DNA of 64,000 bases, taken from Coriobacteriaceae bacterium. Lineage in GTDB: Bacteria > Actinomycetota > Coriobacteriia > Coriobacteriales > Coriobacteriaceae. The stretch covers positions 1,141,397-1,205,396 of the forward strand of contig CABOHA010000001.1 in assembly GCA_902399975.1 (NCBI GenBank), in the 5' to 3' direction. Numbering within the stretch: the first letter of the stretch is position 1; each line of letters begins with the position of its first letter. The notes under the pieces are model-generated. The model saw nothing but the letters and a program-made list of their open reading frames with translations. It made no database searches and had not been told where the DNA came from. Positions 34,365 through 42,991 of this stretch are shown piece by piece. The position numbers and the translations under genes were made by a program.

Positions 34365-35003
34365 TTAGAACTCGGCAAATTCGGGAGTGCTGACCTCAAT
34401 CTCCTCGCGCCCCGCCATAAGCTCGCGCATCTTAGCGCAAAACGACTCCTGCTCCCCCGCCTTAAACACCAAATGAAGTGTCACGGCATCCGCGTACTCG
34501 GTATCCGAAACCTTGGCACCGGAATCCTGGGCCAAGCGAAGCACCTGCTCATACTGCGGATAGGCCACATGCACGTCAACAGGCACGACACTCGTCATCT
34601 CGACGATCTGCCCGGCCTCCTGAGCCGCGGCCACCGCCGCTTGCGTCGCCGCAGTATAGGCGCGAACCAGGCCGCCCGGCCCCAACAGCGTGCCGCCAAA
34701 ATAGCGCGTCACTACGCAGCAAACATTTTTGAGCTCCGCACCGCGCAACACCTCGAGCGTCGGCATACCGCTCGTGCGGCTCGGCTCACCATCGTCGCTC
34801 TGGCGCTCGCGTCCATCGACCAAAATCCACGCGGGAACATTGTGTCGAGCGTCGTAATGACGTTTGCGAACCATCTCGATAAAGGCATTCGCCTCGTCCT
34901 CGGACACAATATGGACCAGCTGGGCAATAAACCGGCTCTTGCGGTCCACAAACTCGCCCGAAGCCTCAATATTCGATTGCAGAGTAAAATAGCTGTCCAA
35001 CAA
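34365..35003 (-). CDS. IMPACT/YigZ family protein
   Basis: A 212-residue protein of the UPF0029/IMPACT family. DRKSRFIAQLVHIVSEDEA and RHNVPAWILVDGRERQSDDGEPSRTSG are the conserved N-terminal motifs. CVVTRYFGGTLLGPGGLVRAY is the signature. The C-terminal 70 residues form the DUF1949-type domain. The start is a TTG at 35003 with GAGGGG 5 bp upstream. Relatives have been linked to translation control or peptidase activity, but no clear reaction is known. It lies just downstream of the RNase P RNA gene on the same strand. Confidence 0.85.
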   Translation of the reverse strand: MLDSYFTLQSNIEASGEFVDRKSRFIAQLVHIVSEDEANAFIEMVRKRHYDARHNVPAWILVDGRERQSDDGEPSRTSGMPTLEVLRGAELKNVCCVVTRYFGGTLLGPGGLVRAYTAATQAAVAAAQEAGQIVEMTSVVPVDVHVAYPQYEQVLRLAQDSGAKVSDTEYADAVTLHLVFKAGEQESFCAKMRELMAGREEIEVSTPEFAEF

Positions 35004-35086
35004 AGCCCCTCAACAAAATAAAGCGCAGCAACGAACAGCTTCAATAATACGGCAAAGGCCGTACCGATTGTCAGGGTAACAAAAAT

Positions 35087-35450
35087 GCCAAGTGGGCCTG
35101 TAAGCCGGGTTCTGTCGTGAACGGTCATTTATCTTGTCTGCACGTTACCATGCAGCTCCACGCACGCTACCCGAACGCGGACCGGGCCGGCCCATAGCGT
35201 TCCTATTCGCGCTTGCTCCGGATGGGGCTTGCCAAGCTGCCGTGTTGCCACGACGCTGGTGGTCTCTTACACCACCGTTTCAGCTTTTCCCTTTACGCCT
35301 TGCGGCGCAGGTGGGAGTCTTCTTTTCTGCGGCGCTTTCCGTCGGATCACTCCGCCCGGCCGTTAGCCGGCATCCCGCCCTCTGGAGCCCGGACTTTCCT
35401 CACGCGTACTGCAAGCAGCACATCGCGCGACCGTCTGGCCCACTCAGCAG
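35087..35450 (-). ncRNA. rnpB: RNase P RNA (class A)
   Basis: The catalytic RNA that trims tRNA precursors. On the minus strand the 5' part reads GGCCAGAC, then GAGGAAAGTCCGGGCTCC, the conserved P4/CR-I segment. The 3' part reads ACAGAACCCGGCTTA, the universal 3' signature. The 5' GAGTGGGCC pairs with the 3' GGCCCACTT as helix P1. The ends are estimated from P1; length is about 364 nt. A T-run (ATTTTTG) follows the 3' end at about 35085-35081 as terminator. Confidence 0.95.
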
Positions 35451-35531
35451 TGCAAGAGTGTAGCACACCGTTACCGCAGGCAATGGCACAACGCAAACGC
35501 TCGACACGATAAACCAAGAACCGCCATGCGC

Positions 35532-35646
35532 TACAATGGTCCTGTCGATGGGCCACGTCGTCAGTCGAGACGCGACCGCGCTCCGCACCCCTCCGTCTAC
35601 TCGGTGTGTTCCCGCCTCCTCCCCGAGGCGGGATGTCGGCTTTTTT
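35532..35646 (+). ncRNA. Possible short plus-strand transcript ending in a terminator
   Basis: TACAAT at 35532-35537 could serve as a -10 box. About 75 bp later the arms of a GC-rich hairpin (CCCGCCTC with GAGGCGGG, 35610-35631) are followed by a T6 run (35639-35646), a good plus-strand terminator. No ORF with a ribosome site lies between. No gene on the plus strand precedes it, so the terminator is otherwise unexplained. No -35 box is visible. The 319-bp gap between rnpB and rpsA otherwise holds only the rpsA terminator. Confidence 0.35.
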
Positions 35647-35714
35647 CATGCACCGACAATCCAATAGCCTGTGGACAGCCCGGCAGCATTGCGCATCTCG
35701 GCGCCAAATGCAAA

Positions 35715-35745
35715 AAGGGACCCGTCCATTACGGACGAATCCCTT
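35715..35745 (-). terminator. Terminator of rpsA
   Basis: Minus-strand arms AAGGGATTCGTCC and GGACGGGTCCCTT with loop GTAAT are followed by TTTGC. It lies 25 bp past the rpsA stop. Confidence 0.85.
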
Positions 35746-35769
35746 AAAACAAGTGATCGTCAAACCGAA

Positions 35770-36936
35770 TTACTCGGCGTCGGTCTCCTCGTCCTTCTTC
35801 TCGGAAGGCAGCGGGGTAACCTCGATCTCGACGCCCAGAGTCTCAGCAGCAGACTTCATGGACAGGGAGATACGACGACGGTCGAGATCGATCTCCATGA
35901 CCTTGACCTGAACCTTGTCGCCCACGTGGGTGACCTGAGAAGGCTGATCGACGTGCTTGTTGGCCATCTCGGAGATGTGCACCAGGCCCTCGATGCCCTC
36001 GCCCAGGTCGACGAAAGCGCCGAACGGGACAAGCTTGGTCACAGTGCCCTCGACGATAGCGCCGACGGGGTACTTCTTGACCAGTGCGCGCCACGGATCC
36101 TCCGTGGTCTGCTTGAGACCCAGGGAGATGCGCTCGCGGTTGAGATCGACGTCGAGAACCTCGACCTCGACCTCCTGGCCGACCTTGACAACCTCGGAAG
36201 GATGGTTGACGTGGTTCCAAGAGAGCTCGGAGATGTGGATGAGGCCGTCGATACCGCCGAGGTCGACGAAGGCGCCGAAGTCGACGATGGAGGAAACGGT
36301 GCCCTGGAGACGCATGCCAGACTTGAGCTTGGACAGGATCTCGGAACGCTCGGCCTTACGGGACTCCTCGAGCACGACGCGACGGGAGAGGACAACGTTG
36401 TTGCGGTTGCGGTCCATCTCGATGACGCGGGCCTCGATGCGGGTGCCCATGTAGGAGGTGAGGTCCTTGACGCGACGGAGGTCGACGAGGGAAGCGGGCA
36501 GGAAGCCACGCAGGCCGATGTCGAGGATCAGGCCGCCCTTGACAACCTCGATAACCTCGCCCTCGACGTTCTCGCCGGAGTTGAACTTCTCCTCGATGCG
36601 GTTCCAAGCACGCTCGTACTCGGCACGCTTCTTGGACAGGACCAGACGACCGTCCTTGTCCTCCTTCTGGAGAACCAGAGCCTCGATGGGATCACCGAGT
36701 GCAACGATGTCTGCAGGGTTAGCGTCCTTGCGGATGGACAGCTCGCGGACCGGGATAACGCCCTCGGACTTGAATCCGATGTCAACGAGCACCTCGTCAT
36801 GCTCGATCTTAACGACAGTGCCGTTAACGAGATCGCCCTCATCAAAGTCGGTAATCGTACCGTCGATGAGGTTGTTCATCTCCTCCTCGTTGACATCGTC
36901 AAGAGAGAAAATGGACGAGTTCTGAATCTCACTCAA
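35770..36936 (-). CDS. rpsA: 30S ribosomal protein S1
   Basis: A 388-residue mRNA-binding ribosomal protein with four S1 domains at about residues 35-104, 121-186, 207-275 and 292-361. Typical motifs are LVNGTVVKIEHDEVLVDIG, GFLPASLVDLRRVKDL, GAFVDLGGIDGLIHISELSW and GAFVDLGEGIEGLVHISEM. A short acidic tail follows. Four-domain S1 proteins are usual in Actinobacteria. The start is a TTG at 36936 with AAAGGGG 8 bp upstream. It stands alone, head to head with a HAD hydrolase gene. The 315-bp gap between their starts shows no confident promoter on either strand. Confidence 0.94.
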   Translation of the reverse strand: MSEIQNSSIFSLDDVNEEEMNNLIDGTITDFDEGDLVNGTVVKIEHDEVLVDIGFKSEGVIPVRELSIRKDANPADIVALGDPIEALVLQKEDKDGRLVLSKKRAEYERAWNRIEEKFNSGENVEGEVIEVVKGGLILDIGLRGFLPASLVDLRRVKDLTSYMGTRIEARVIEMDRNRNNVVLSRRVVLEESRKAERSEILSKLKSGMRLQGTVSSIVDFGAFVDLGGIDGLIHISELSWNHVNHPSEVVKVGQEVEVEVLDVDLNRERISLGLKQTTEDPWRALVKKYPVGAIVEGTVTKLVPFGAFVDLGEGIEGLVHISEMANKHVDQPSQVTHVGDKVQVKVMEIDLDRRRISLSMKSAAETLGVEIEVTPLPSEKKDEETDAE

Positions 36937-37251
36937 AGGTGGACCCCTTTCGAACTACGGGGCCCCGATTGCTAGGACCTACAGAAGGGTGCGACAAGCA
37001 CACAACGTTTAGGAACACTCGGGAGCCGACAGATACTAATGTGACGCTTATGCAATCACGTTCGTATAGGTTACGGGGAAATGAGTTCGATTTCAAGCGT
37101 GAACTGCGATTTTTTACTCGTGTGGAGACTTTTTCGTAATCTTATGAACACACGTCTCCGCAACTTGACGATAACCAGCCAGGCATTCGGCTTTGGGGTA
37201 AAGTATCCGGAGCCAACGATTCTAGATCGATTTTTCGAGAAAGGTGCCCGC

Positions 37252-38010
37252 GTGCTCAAAGCAGTCGTTTTCGATATGGACGAAACGCTTCTTAGCATCA
37301 ACCTCAACGCGTTCATCCTTCGCTATTTTAAGGATGTCTCTTCGATGCTCGCGGATATCGGGCGCCGCAGCCGCGGTGGCACGATGGCACGCCTCGGCAC
37401 CATCCTGGTCGACCTCAACGCCAATCGCCGCAGCGGCACGGACAACCGCACCAATCTTGAGTTTTACCAAGAAGAGGTCAAGCGCCGATGCGGGATTTGC
37501 CTCTCCGATCCCCTCATCTACGAGGCGTTTACCTACTACGACCGCGAAGTTCTTCCGTACAAGAATGACGAACTCATCAACGCCCATGCCATGCCGGGCG
37601 CACACGCCGCGCTCCAGGCCGTACAGGACGCAGGGCTGCGCTGCGCGCTCTTTACCAACCCCAGCTTTCCGCAGGGGGCCATCGAGTGCCGCATGGGTTG
37701 GGGCGACCTGGCCGACGCCCCCTTTGAGCTCGTCACGCACATGGGAAACGCCACCCGCTGCAAGCCTGATGCCACCTACTATCTAGAGCAGCTTCAGGTG
37801 ATGGGGCTCGAACCGCACGAGGTCCTTATGGTGGGCAACGATCCCAAACGCGACTTCCCTAACCCCGCCTGCGGCATTCAGACTGCCTATGTAGGCCAGG
37901 GCAAGCCCAACCGAGTCACCTGGCGCGGAACCATGGAAGGCTTCGCCCGCGACTTTAACGCCGTAGTAGAAGCCTTCTACGAACACCAAGTAGCCGACGA
38001 ACTGTCCTAG
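37252..38010 (+). CDS. HAD family hydrolase
   Basis: A 252-residue haloacid-dehalogenase-type phosphatase. VVFDMDETLLSIN holds the nucleophile and acid/base aspartates, LFTNPSFP the motif II Ser/Thr region, CKPDATYY the motif III lysine, and VLMVGNDPKRDFP the motif IV acidic pair. The cap insert (residues 15-90) is helical. The GTG at 37252 with AAAGGTG upstream gives the whole domain; the open frame extends 57 codons further upstream without support. The stop overlaps that of the convergent CyuA gene in the shared tetranucleotide CTAG. The substrate is unknown. Confidence 0.82.
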   Translation: MLKAVVFDMDETLLSINLNAFILRYFKDVSSMLADIGRRSRGGTMARLGTILVDLNANRRSGTDNRTNLEFYQEEVKRRCGICLSDPLIYEAFTYYDREVLPYKNDELINAHAMPGAHAALQAVQDAGLRCALFTNPSFPQGAIECRMGWGDLADAPFELVTHMGNATRCKPDATYYLEQLQVMGLEPHEVLMVGNDPKRDFPNPACGIQTAYVGQGKPNRVTWRGTMEGFARDFNAVVEAFYEHQVADELS

Positions 38011-39326
38011 CACACTTGGGTTTTGCCGATCATGATGTTGAGGATCTCGACGTCGGTGTCCTTCATACCCACACGGCCCACGTAGCCCATGCTGGCAATC
38101 GTCTGCTCGACGGTATCCTGGATCAAACCCTCGCCGGCACGGAAGCCACGCCCCTGCATGGCCATGTCATGTCCCAGAATCGCCGCATCGACGGCAGCCG
38201 AAATCTTGGCGGCACAACTCGCCTTGGCACCGTCGCACACGATGCCGCCCACGTTACCGAGCGTATTCGAGACCGTCGCGCCAATCTGCTCGCGCGTGCC
38301 ACCGCACAGCCAGGTAATCGCAGCGCCGGCGCCGCACGCGGCGCAGATAGCACCGCAAAACGCCGAGAGCGCACCAATATAGCTCTTGATATGCACGGCG
38401 ATAAGATCGGACAGCATCACGGCGCGCACCAGGCGCTCGTGGTCGCAGCGCAGGTATTCGGCATACTCCATGACGGGCAAGGCGCAGGTAATGCCCTGAT
38501 TGCCCGAGCCGCACACAATGGCGACCGGCAGCGCGCAGCCGTTCATACGGGCATCGGAGCCGGCGGCCGCACGCGCACGCGCACGGCAGGCGACGTCATC
38601 GGCACGAGCGCCCAGCAGCGTACGGCCCACCTCGGCGCCCCAAGCGTGCGCGAGGCCCTCGGCACTGATCGCGCCGTTCAGCTCAATCTGACGCTCGACG
38701 GCCGCGCGGGCATCCTCAATGTCGCCGGCCTCGATAAAGTCGATGATGGACTCGATCGACATGGGTGTGTCGGCCTTATCCGCCGCCCGCTCGGCCACCA
38801 CGCGCTCGGCGCAGGCGGCACACTCCCCCGCCGACTTGCCGCATACCGGAATACCGTCGAGCGTATGGCACGTGACATTGGTGTGGTGATCGGTAATCTC
38901 GACGACCGCGGTATGGCCACCAGCCGTGGCAGTCACCTTGATGTAGAGGTTGGGCACGCCCTCGACGAGCGACACATCACAGTAGTCGGCGTCGACAAGC
39001 AGCTCAGTCACGCGAGCACGATCCGCATCGTCAACGCTCTCGAGCACCTCGAGCGCGCTCTTGGCGTCACCGCCCACCGCACCCAGCACGGCCGCGGCCT
39101 CAATACCGTGCATACCGCCCGAGTTGGGCACGGTCACGCTCTTAACGTTCTTGATGATGTTGCCCGAGCAGGCAACATCCATATGTTCGGGCTCGCAACC
39201 GAGCGTCTGGCTCGCCAGCGCCGCCGCATAGGCAACGGCAATGGGCTCGGTGCAGCCGAGCGCACAGACAAGCTCGCGGTTCAAAACATCGCAAAACGCG
39301 GCATCACGAAGGGAATCGGTAGGCAT
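38007..39326 (-). CDS. L-cysteine desulfidase family protein (CyuA/YhaM, UPF0597)
   Basis: A 439-residue [4Fe-4S]-type lyase related to the alpha subunit of L-serine dehydratase, expected to release sulfide, ammonia and pyruvate from cysteine. ALGCTEPIAVAYA at the N-terminus holds a cluster cysteine and the family signature. SGNIIKNVKSVTVPNSGG, CGSGNQGITCALPV and CDGAKASCAAKI supply the other cysteines. GFRAGEGLIQDTVEQTI closes the fold. ATG at 39326 with AGGAG 6 bp upstream. It may degrade excess cysteine or feed sulfide to biosynthesis. A serine substrate cannot be excluded. Confidence 0.85.
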   Translation of the reverse strand: MPTDSLRDAAFCDVLNRELVCALGCTEPIAVAYAAALASQTLGCEPEHMDVACSGNIIKNVKSVTVPNSGGMHGIEAAAVLGAVGGDAKSALEVLESVDDADRARVTELLVDADYCDVSLVEGVPNLYIKVTATAGGHTAVVEITDHHTNVTCHTLDGIPVCGKSAGECAACAERVVAERAADKADTPMSIESIIDFIEAGDIEDARAAVERQIELNGAISAEGLAHAWGAEVGRTLLGARADDVACRARARAAAGSDARMNGCALPVAIVCGSGNQGITCALPVMEYAEYLRCDHERLVRAVMLSDLIAVHIKSYIGALSAFCGAICAACGAGAAITWLCGGTREQIGATVSNTLGNVGGIVCDGAKASCAAKISAAVDAAILGHDMAMQGRGFRAGEGLIQDTVEQTIASMGYVGRVGMKDTDVEILNIMIGKTQVC

Positions 39327-39598
39327 AGGTATCTCCTGCTTGCATAACGGGCTGGTCTCTCAAAAATAATTAGCTCTTCTATTTGATAACAATGCATCAA
39401 AAACCGCAACCATGGTTCCGGCGGACGGCGCTCAAGCACAAACTGGCGGCATTCATTCATGAAAAGCGGGTCTTGTTGCCTGCTAAAGCGTTTGACCAAA
39501 AAACGCCCGAGCGTTTACGCAAAAGTCGCGCTATCATGCAGTCGAACGCGGTAAACACCTTTAGCATTTGCGCCGCACAGACCAGAGAGGAACCATCC

Positions 39599-40066
39599 AT
39601 GAAGATCGGTATCGGTAACGACCACGCCGCCGTCGAGCTCAAGAACATCATTTCCGAGCACCTGAAGGAGCGCGGCTGCGAGGTCGTGAACTTTGGCACC
39701 GACACCTCCGAGAGCTTTGACTACCCCATCGCCGGCTACAAGGTGGGTAAGGCCGTTGCCAACGGCGACGTCGACCTGGGCATCCTGATCTGCGGTACCG
39801 GCGTCGGGATCAGCCTGGCTGCCAACAAGGTCGAGGGCGTACGCGCCGTCGTATGCTCCGAGCCCTTCAGCGCCAAGCTCTCCCGCATGCACAACAACAC
39901 CAACGTGCTCGCCTTTGGCGCCCGCGTCGTAGGCTCCGAGCTCGCTAAGATGATCGTCGACGAGTGGCTCGACGCCGAGTTCGAGGGCGGCCGCCACGAG
40001 CGTCGCGTCAACCTCCTCAACGAGATCGACCAGACCCGCGGTCTCAAGGTCGTCGACGAGGCCTAA
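39599..40066 (+). CDS. rpiB: Ribose-5-phosphate isomerase B, first copy
   Basis: A 155-residue RpiB/LacA/LacB family isomerase interconverting ribose 5-phosphate and ribulose 5-phosphate, or allose and allulose phosphates. IGNDHAAVELK carries the substrate-binding Asp-His. LICGTGVGISLAANKVEGVRA has the catalytic cysteine and anion-binding loop. HNNTNVLAFGARVVG binds phosphate. The C-terminal helix holds EGGRHERRV. The ATG at 39599 has GAGAGGA upstream. It is isolated and closed by a strong terminator, in contrast to the paralogue at 45754, which is with rpe. Confidence 0.9.
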   Translation: MKIGIGNDHAAVELKNIISEHLKERGCEVVNFGTDTSESFDYPIAGYKVGKAVANGDVDLGILICGTGVGISLAANKVEGVRAVVCSEPFSAKLSRMHNNTNVLAFGARVVGSELAKMIVDEWLDAEFEGGRHERRVNLLNEIDQTRGLKVVDEA

Positions 40067-40095
40067 AGACTTACAACGCCATACGCTAGCGACAG

Positions 40096-40137
40096 CCCCC
40101 GCCTGGAATGCACGCACATTCCAGGCGGGGGCTTTTT
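40096..40137 (+). terminator. Strong terminator of the first rpiB
   Basis: A perfect 15-bp stem (arms 40096-40110 and 40117-40131, 6-nt loop) is followed by CTTTTT. Confidence 0.95.
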
Positions 40138-40182
40138 AGTAGATTTCTAGGCATGTCCCAAAAATCAGCTGGAATATAAAAG

Positions 40183-40210
40183 GGCGCCGCGGATGGAGTT
40201 CCGCGGCGCC
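40183..40210 (-). terminator. Terminator of ndk
   Basis: A perfect 10-bp stem GGCGCCGCGG/CCGCGGCGCC with 8-nt loop is followed on the minus strand by CTTTTATATT. Confidence 0.85.
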
Positions 40211-40249
40211 CAAGCCACACGCTAACAGCTTTAAGGAGTCAAAGCTGGT

Positions 40250-40654
40250 TTAGCCAAAGAAGCGCTTGATCTCGATCTCGGCGTTCTCCAGGCAGTCGGA
40301 GCCGTGGATCACGTTGGCGTTGACATCGACAGCGAAGTCGCCGCGAATGGTGCCGGGCGCAGCATCAAGCGGGTTGGTAGCGCCCATAAGGGTGCGCATC
40401 TTGGAGACAGCGGAGAGACCGGAAACGACCATCTTGACGACCGGACCGCTCGTCATAAAGTCGCAGAGACCGCCAAAAAAGGGCTTGTCGGCCAGATGAG
40501 CGTAGTGCTCCTCGACGGTAGCGCGCTCGAGCGTGGTCATCTCCATGCGCTCGATGACAAGGCCGCTGCGCTCGATGCGAGCAACGATCTCGCCGATCTT
40601 GCGATCGCGCACCGCGTCGGGCTTAATCATGATGAAGGTCTTCTCGATAGCCAT
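40250..40654 (-). CDS. ndk: Nucleoside diphosphate kinase
   Basis: A 134-residue enzyme transferring the gamma phosphate between nucleoside triphosphates and diphosphates. TFIMIKPDAVRD is the N-terminal signature, and NVIHGSDCLENAE holds the phosphorylated His117. The start at 40654 has GAAAGG 7 bp upstream; the open frame continues 14 codons further without support. The 384-bp gap to argH carries an AT-rich segment with two AGCGCT palindromes 18 bp apart (40765-40770, 40783-40788) and then the argH terminator; no gene is seen in it. Confidence 0.95.
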   Translation of the reverse strand: MAIEKTFIMIKPDAVRDRKIGEIVARIERSGLVIERMEMTTLERATVEEHYAHLADKPFFGGLCDFMTSGPVVKMVVSGLSAVSKMRTLMGATNPLDAAPGTIRGDFAVDVNANVIHGSDCLENAEIEIKRFFG

Positions 40655-40959
40655 AAGGTAGCCTTTCAAGTAGGTTCGCGCGTGCCCAAGTCCCATTCCG
40701 GCACCCGCCCGGACTGCATCGTAACAGAGTTTTAGCTGCAGTTAAACAAAAAGCTGTTTATTGAAGCGCTACAATTTATTAAAGCGCTCCATATGTGTCA
40801 CTTCTGTTTCGAAGCCTGATTAGAGTACCATCCGACCGCCCATCAACCGCATCGAACCGAGCGGACGGTCGGTTGCCGCCTGTGAACGTACCCCCTACAC
40901 AACCTGCCCAAAGGTCCTACAGAAGTTCTCGACAAGCCCCTCCCCCATAGCAACAAAAT

Positions 40960-40987
40960 ACGGACGCCCGCATCAGCAGACGCCCGT
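40960..40987 (-). terminator. Terminator of argH
   Basis: On the minus strand ACGGGCGTC and GGCGTCCGT pair over 9 bp (two wobbles) and are followed by ATTTTGTTGC. Confidence 0.7.
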
Positions 40988-41038
40988 AAAACAAAAACGA
41001 TTTATCAATAAATGGACAATACGTCTTCAGCCAAACCT

Positions 41039-42469
41039 TTACTTTGCCCCGTGACCCATCTCGACAACCTTGGTTAGCGATCCAAACACGCCTTCGTCGG
41101 CCACGAGCTGCGCCTCGGCACGCTGCAGCTGCACGGCAACGGCGGCAGGGGCGGTACCGCCCTCGGTCGTGCGTGCGGCGACAATCGACGGGATGTCGAG
41201 CGCCTCGGTAATGTCGCGCTCAAAGAGCGGGCTTGCCTCCTGGAACACCTCAAACGGCAGGTCCTCAAGATTGCAGCCGTGCTTCTCACACATCAGGACC
41301 AGATGGCCCACCACGGCATGTGCCTCACGGAACGGCAGACCACGCTTAGCCAGGTAATCGGCAACATCGGTGGCGGCAAGATGCCCCACGCCGCACTCGC
41401 GCGCCATGGCATCCTCGTTGACGGTCCAGGTCGAAATCATTCCGGCCATAACGGACAGGCACTGCATGAGCGTGTGAGCGGTATCGAGCGCGCCCTCCTT
41501 GTCCTCCTGCAAGTCCTTGTTATAAGCAAGCGGCAGGCCCTTCATGGTCACGAGCAGCTGCACCAGGTTGCCGTACACGCGACCGCTCTTGCCGCGGATA
41601 AGCTCAGCAAAGTCGGGGTTCTTCTTCTGCGGCATGATAGACGAGCCGGTGGAGTAGGAGTCTGAAAGCGTGATAAAGCCAAATTCGGAGCTCGACCACA
41701 GCACGATCTCCTCGGAAAGACGCGACAGGTGCATCGCCATGACGGATCCGGCGTAATGCAGATCGAGCAGGAAATCACGGTCGGAAACCGCATCGAGCGA
41801 GTTGGGAATCACGCCCGCAAAGCCAAGTTCGGCAGCCGTCATCTGGCGATCGAGCGGATAGCTCGTACCGGCAAGCGCGGCAGCACCCAGCGGGCAGTTG
41901 TCGGCGGCATCAAAGGCGACCTTCAGGCGCGTAAAGTCGCGCGCGAACATCCAGGAATACGCCAGCAGATGATGCGAGAGCAGCACGGGCTGAGCGTGCT
42001 GCATATGCGTGTAGCCCGGCAGAATCACCTTGTCGTACTTCTTGGCCGCATCCACCAGCACATGGCGCAGCTCAAGATTGGCCTCCATGAGCTCCTTGGC
42101 CAGCGCCTTGACGCCCAGGCGCGTATCGGTCGCCACCTGGTCGTTGCGCGAACGCCCAGTATGCAAGCGCTTGCCAGCCTCGCCGATACGACGCGTCAGC
42201 TCGCTTTCGATGGACATATGAATGTCCTCGTCGTTGATATCAAAGGTGAAGTTGCCGGCATCGATATCCTGTTCGATTCCAGTCAGGCCCTCGGCAATCG
42301 CCTGCTCGTCCTCGGCGCTGATAATGCCCTGGGCCGCCAGCATCTTGGCATGTGCCTTAGATCCGGCGATATCCTGCTTATAGAGATGTTTGTCAACCGG
42401 CAACGACGCGCCAAACTCCTGCGTGACCTCGGCCACGCCTGCCTCAAAACGACCGCCCCAAAGAGCCAT
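41039..42469 (-). CDS. argH: Argininosuccinate lyase
   Basis: A 476-residue enzyme splitting argininosuccinate into arginine and fumarate. MALWGGRFEAG is the canonical start, LHTGRSRNDQVATD the substrate-binding motif, and GSSIMPQKKNPD the superfamily signature with the catalytic serine loop. YTHMQHAQPV is also present. The ATG at 42469 has AAAGGGGA upstream; the extra 25 upstream codons are not part of the family. It follows argG and a small ORF on the same strand and completes the last two steps of arginine synthesis. Confidence 0.95.
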   Translation of the reverse strand: MALWGGRFEAGVAEVTQEFGASLPVDKHLYKQDIAGSKAHAKMLAAQGIISAEDEQAIAEGLTGIEQDIDAGNFTFDINDEDIHMSIESELTRRIGEAGKRLHTGRSRNDQVATDTRLGVKALAKELMEANLELRHVLVDAAKKYDKVILPGYTHMQHAQPVLLSHHLLAYSWMFARDFTRLKVAFDAADNCPLGAAALAGTSYPLDRQMTAAELGFAGVIPNSLDAVSDRDFLLDLHYAGSVMAMHLSRLSEEIVLWSSSEFGFITLSDSYSTGSSIMPQKKNPDFAELIRGKSGRVYGNLVQLLVTMKGLPLAYNKDLQEDKEGALDTAHTLMQCLSVMAGMISTWTVNEDAMARECGVGHLAATDVADYLAKRGLPFREAHAVVGHLVLMCEKHGCNLEDLPFEVFQEASPLFERDITEALDIPSIVAARTTEGGTAPAAVAVQLQRAEAQLVADEGVFGSLTKVVEMGHGAK

Positions 42470-42587
42470 GGAACCGTCCCCTTTCATCAAATCCCAAAAC
42501 AAGCGCCCAAAGCAATGCGCCCTGTCGCTAAAGCGATTTCTCAACCGCTAGTTTTGTATATTCCCCACCATGTGCGAGGCCCTATAG

Positions 42588-42758
42588 CTAATTTGCAAAG
42601 AAGTGACGCGCCATGCACTTGGCGCCCAACGTCTCCCTCCGAATGTTGCCCTGCGAACCATCGATCCAGGCCTTTAGGCTCATAGGAACGTCCTCGACCT
42701 TTGCAGCATCGAACTCGGGCGCGAGGGCAAGTAAAGCATGCGCGATAGCATTGAACAT
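42588..42758 (-). CDS. Small hypothetical protein between argG and argH
   Basis: A 56-residue frame starting MFNAIAHALLALAPEFDAA, with GGAG 8 bp upstream of the ATG at 42758. It contains VPMSLKAWIDGSQGNIRRE and ends KCMARHFFAN. No family is recognised. The sequence has a balanced composition and a ribosome site, unlike the chance frames around it. TATATATA lies just before it. It sits in the only gap between two arginine biosynthesis genes, so a regulatory or accessory role is possible; translation is unproven. Confidence 0.5.
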   Translation of the reverse strand: MFNAIAHALLALAPEFDAAKVEDVPMSLKAWIDGSQGNIRRETLGAKCMARHFFAN

Positions 42759-42809
42759 AATGGATACTCCCCATATATATAGGCGCAGGGCCGTCAAATT
42801 GATAGGAGG

Positions 42810-42837
42810 AGCCCCGCCGGACAACCCCGGCGGGGCT
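42810..42837 (-). terminator. GC-rich hairpin downstream of argG
   Basis: A perfect 11-bp stem (AGCCCCGCCGG with CCGGCGGGGCT, 6-nt loop) lies 155 bp past argG and 50 bp before the small ORF. There is no U-run on either strand, so it may attenuate rather than end transcription. Confidence 0.5.
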
Positions 42838-42991
42838 CGGACTCAGCCGCAGACGCGGCATCATATATGCGGGCGGAACGTAGGGGCCACCGATGTTAAG
42901 AAGTGTCAGCAAGCATAACGAAAGGTAGGGACCCCATGCGCCCGTTATGTATCACGCGGATGGGCCGCGCGGATACCAAAGGAAGGAGGCG

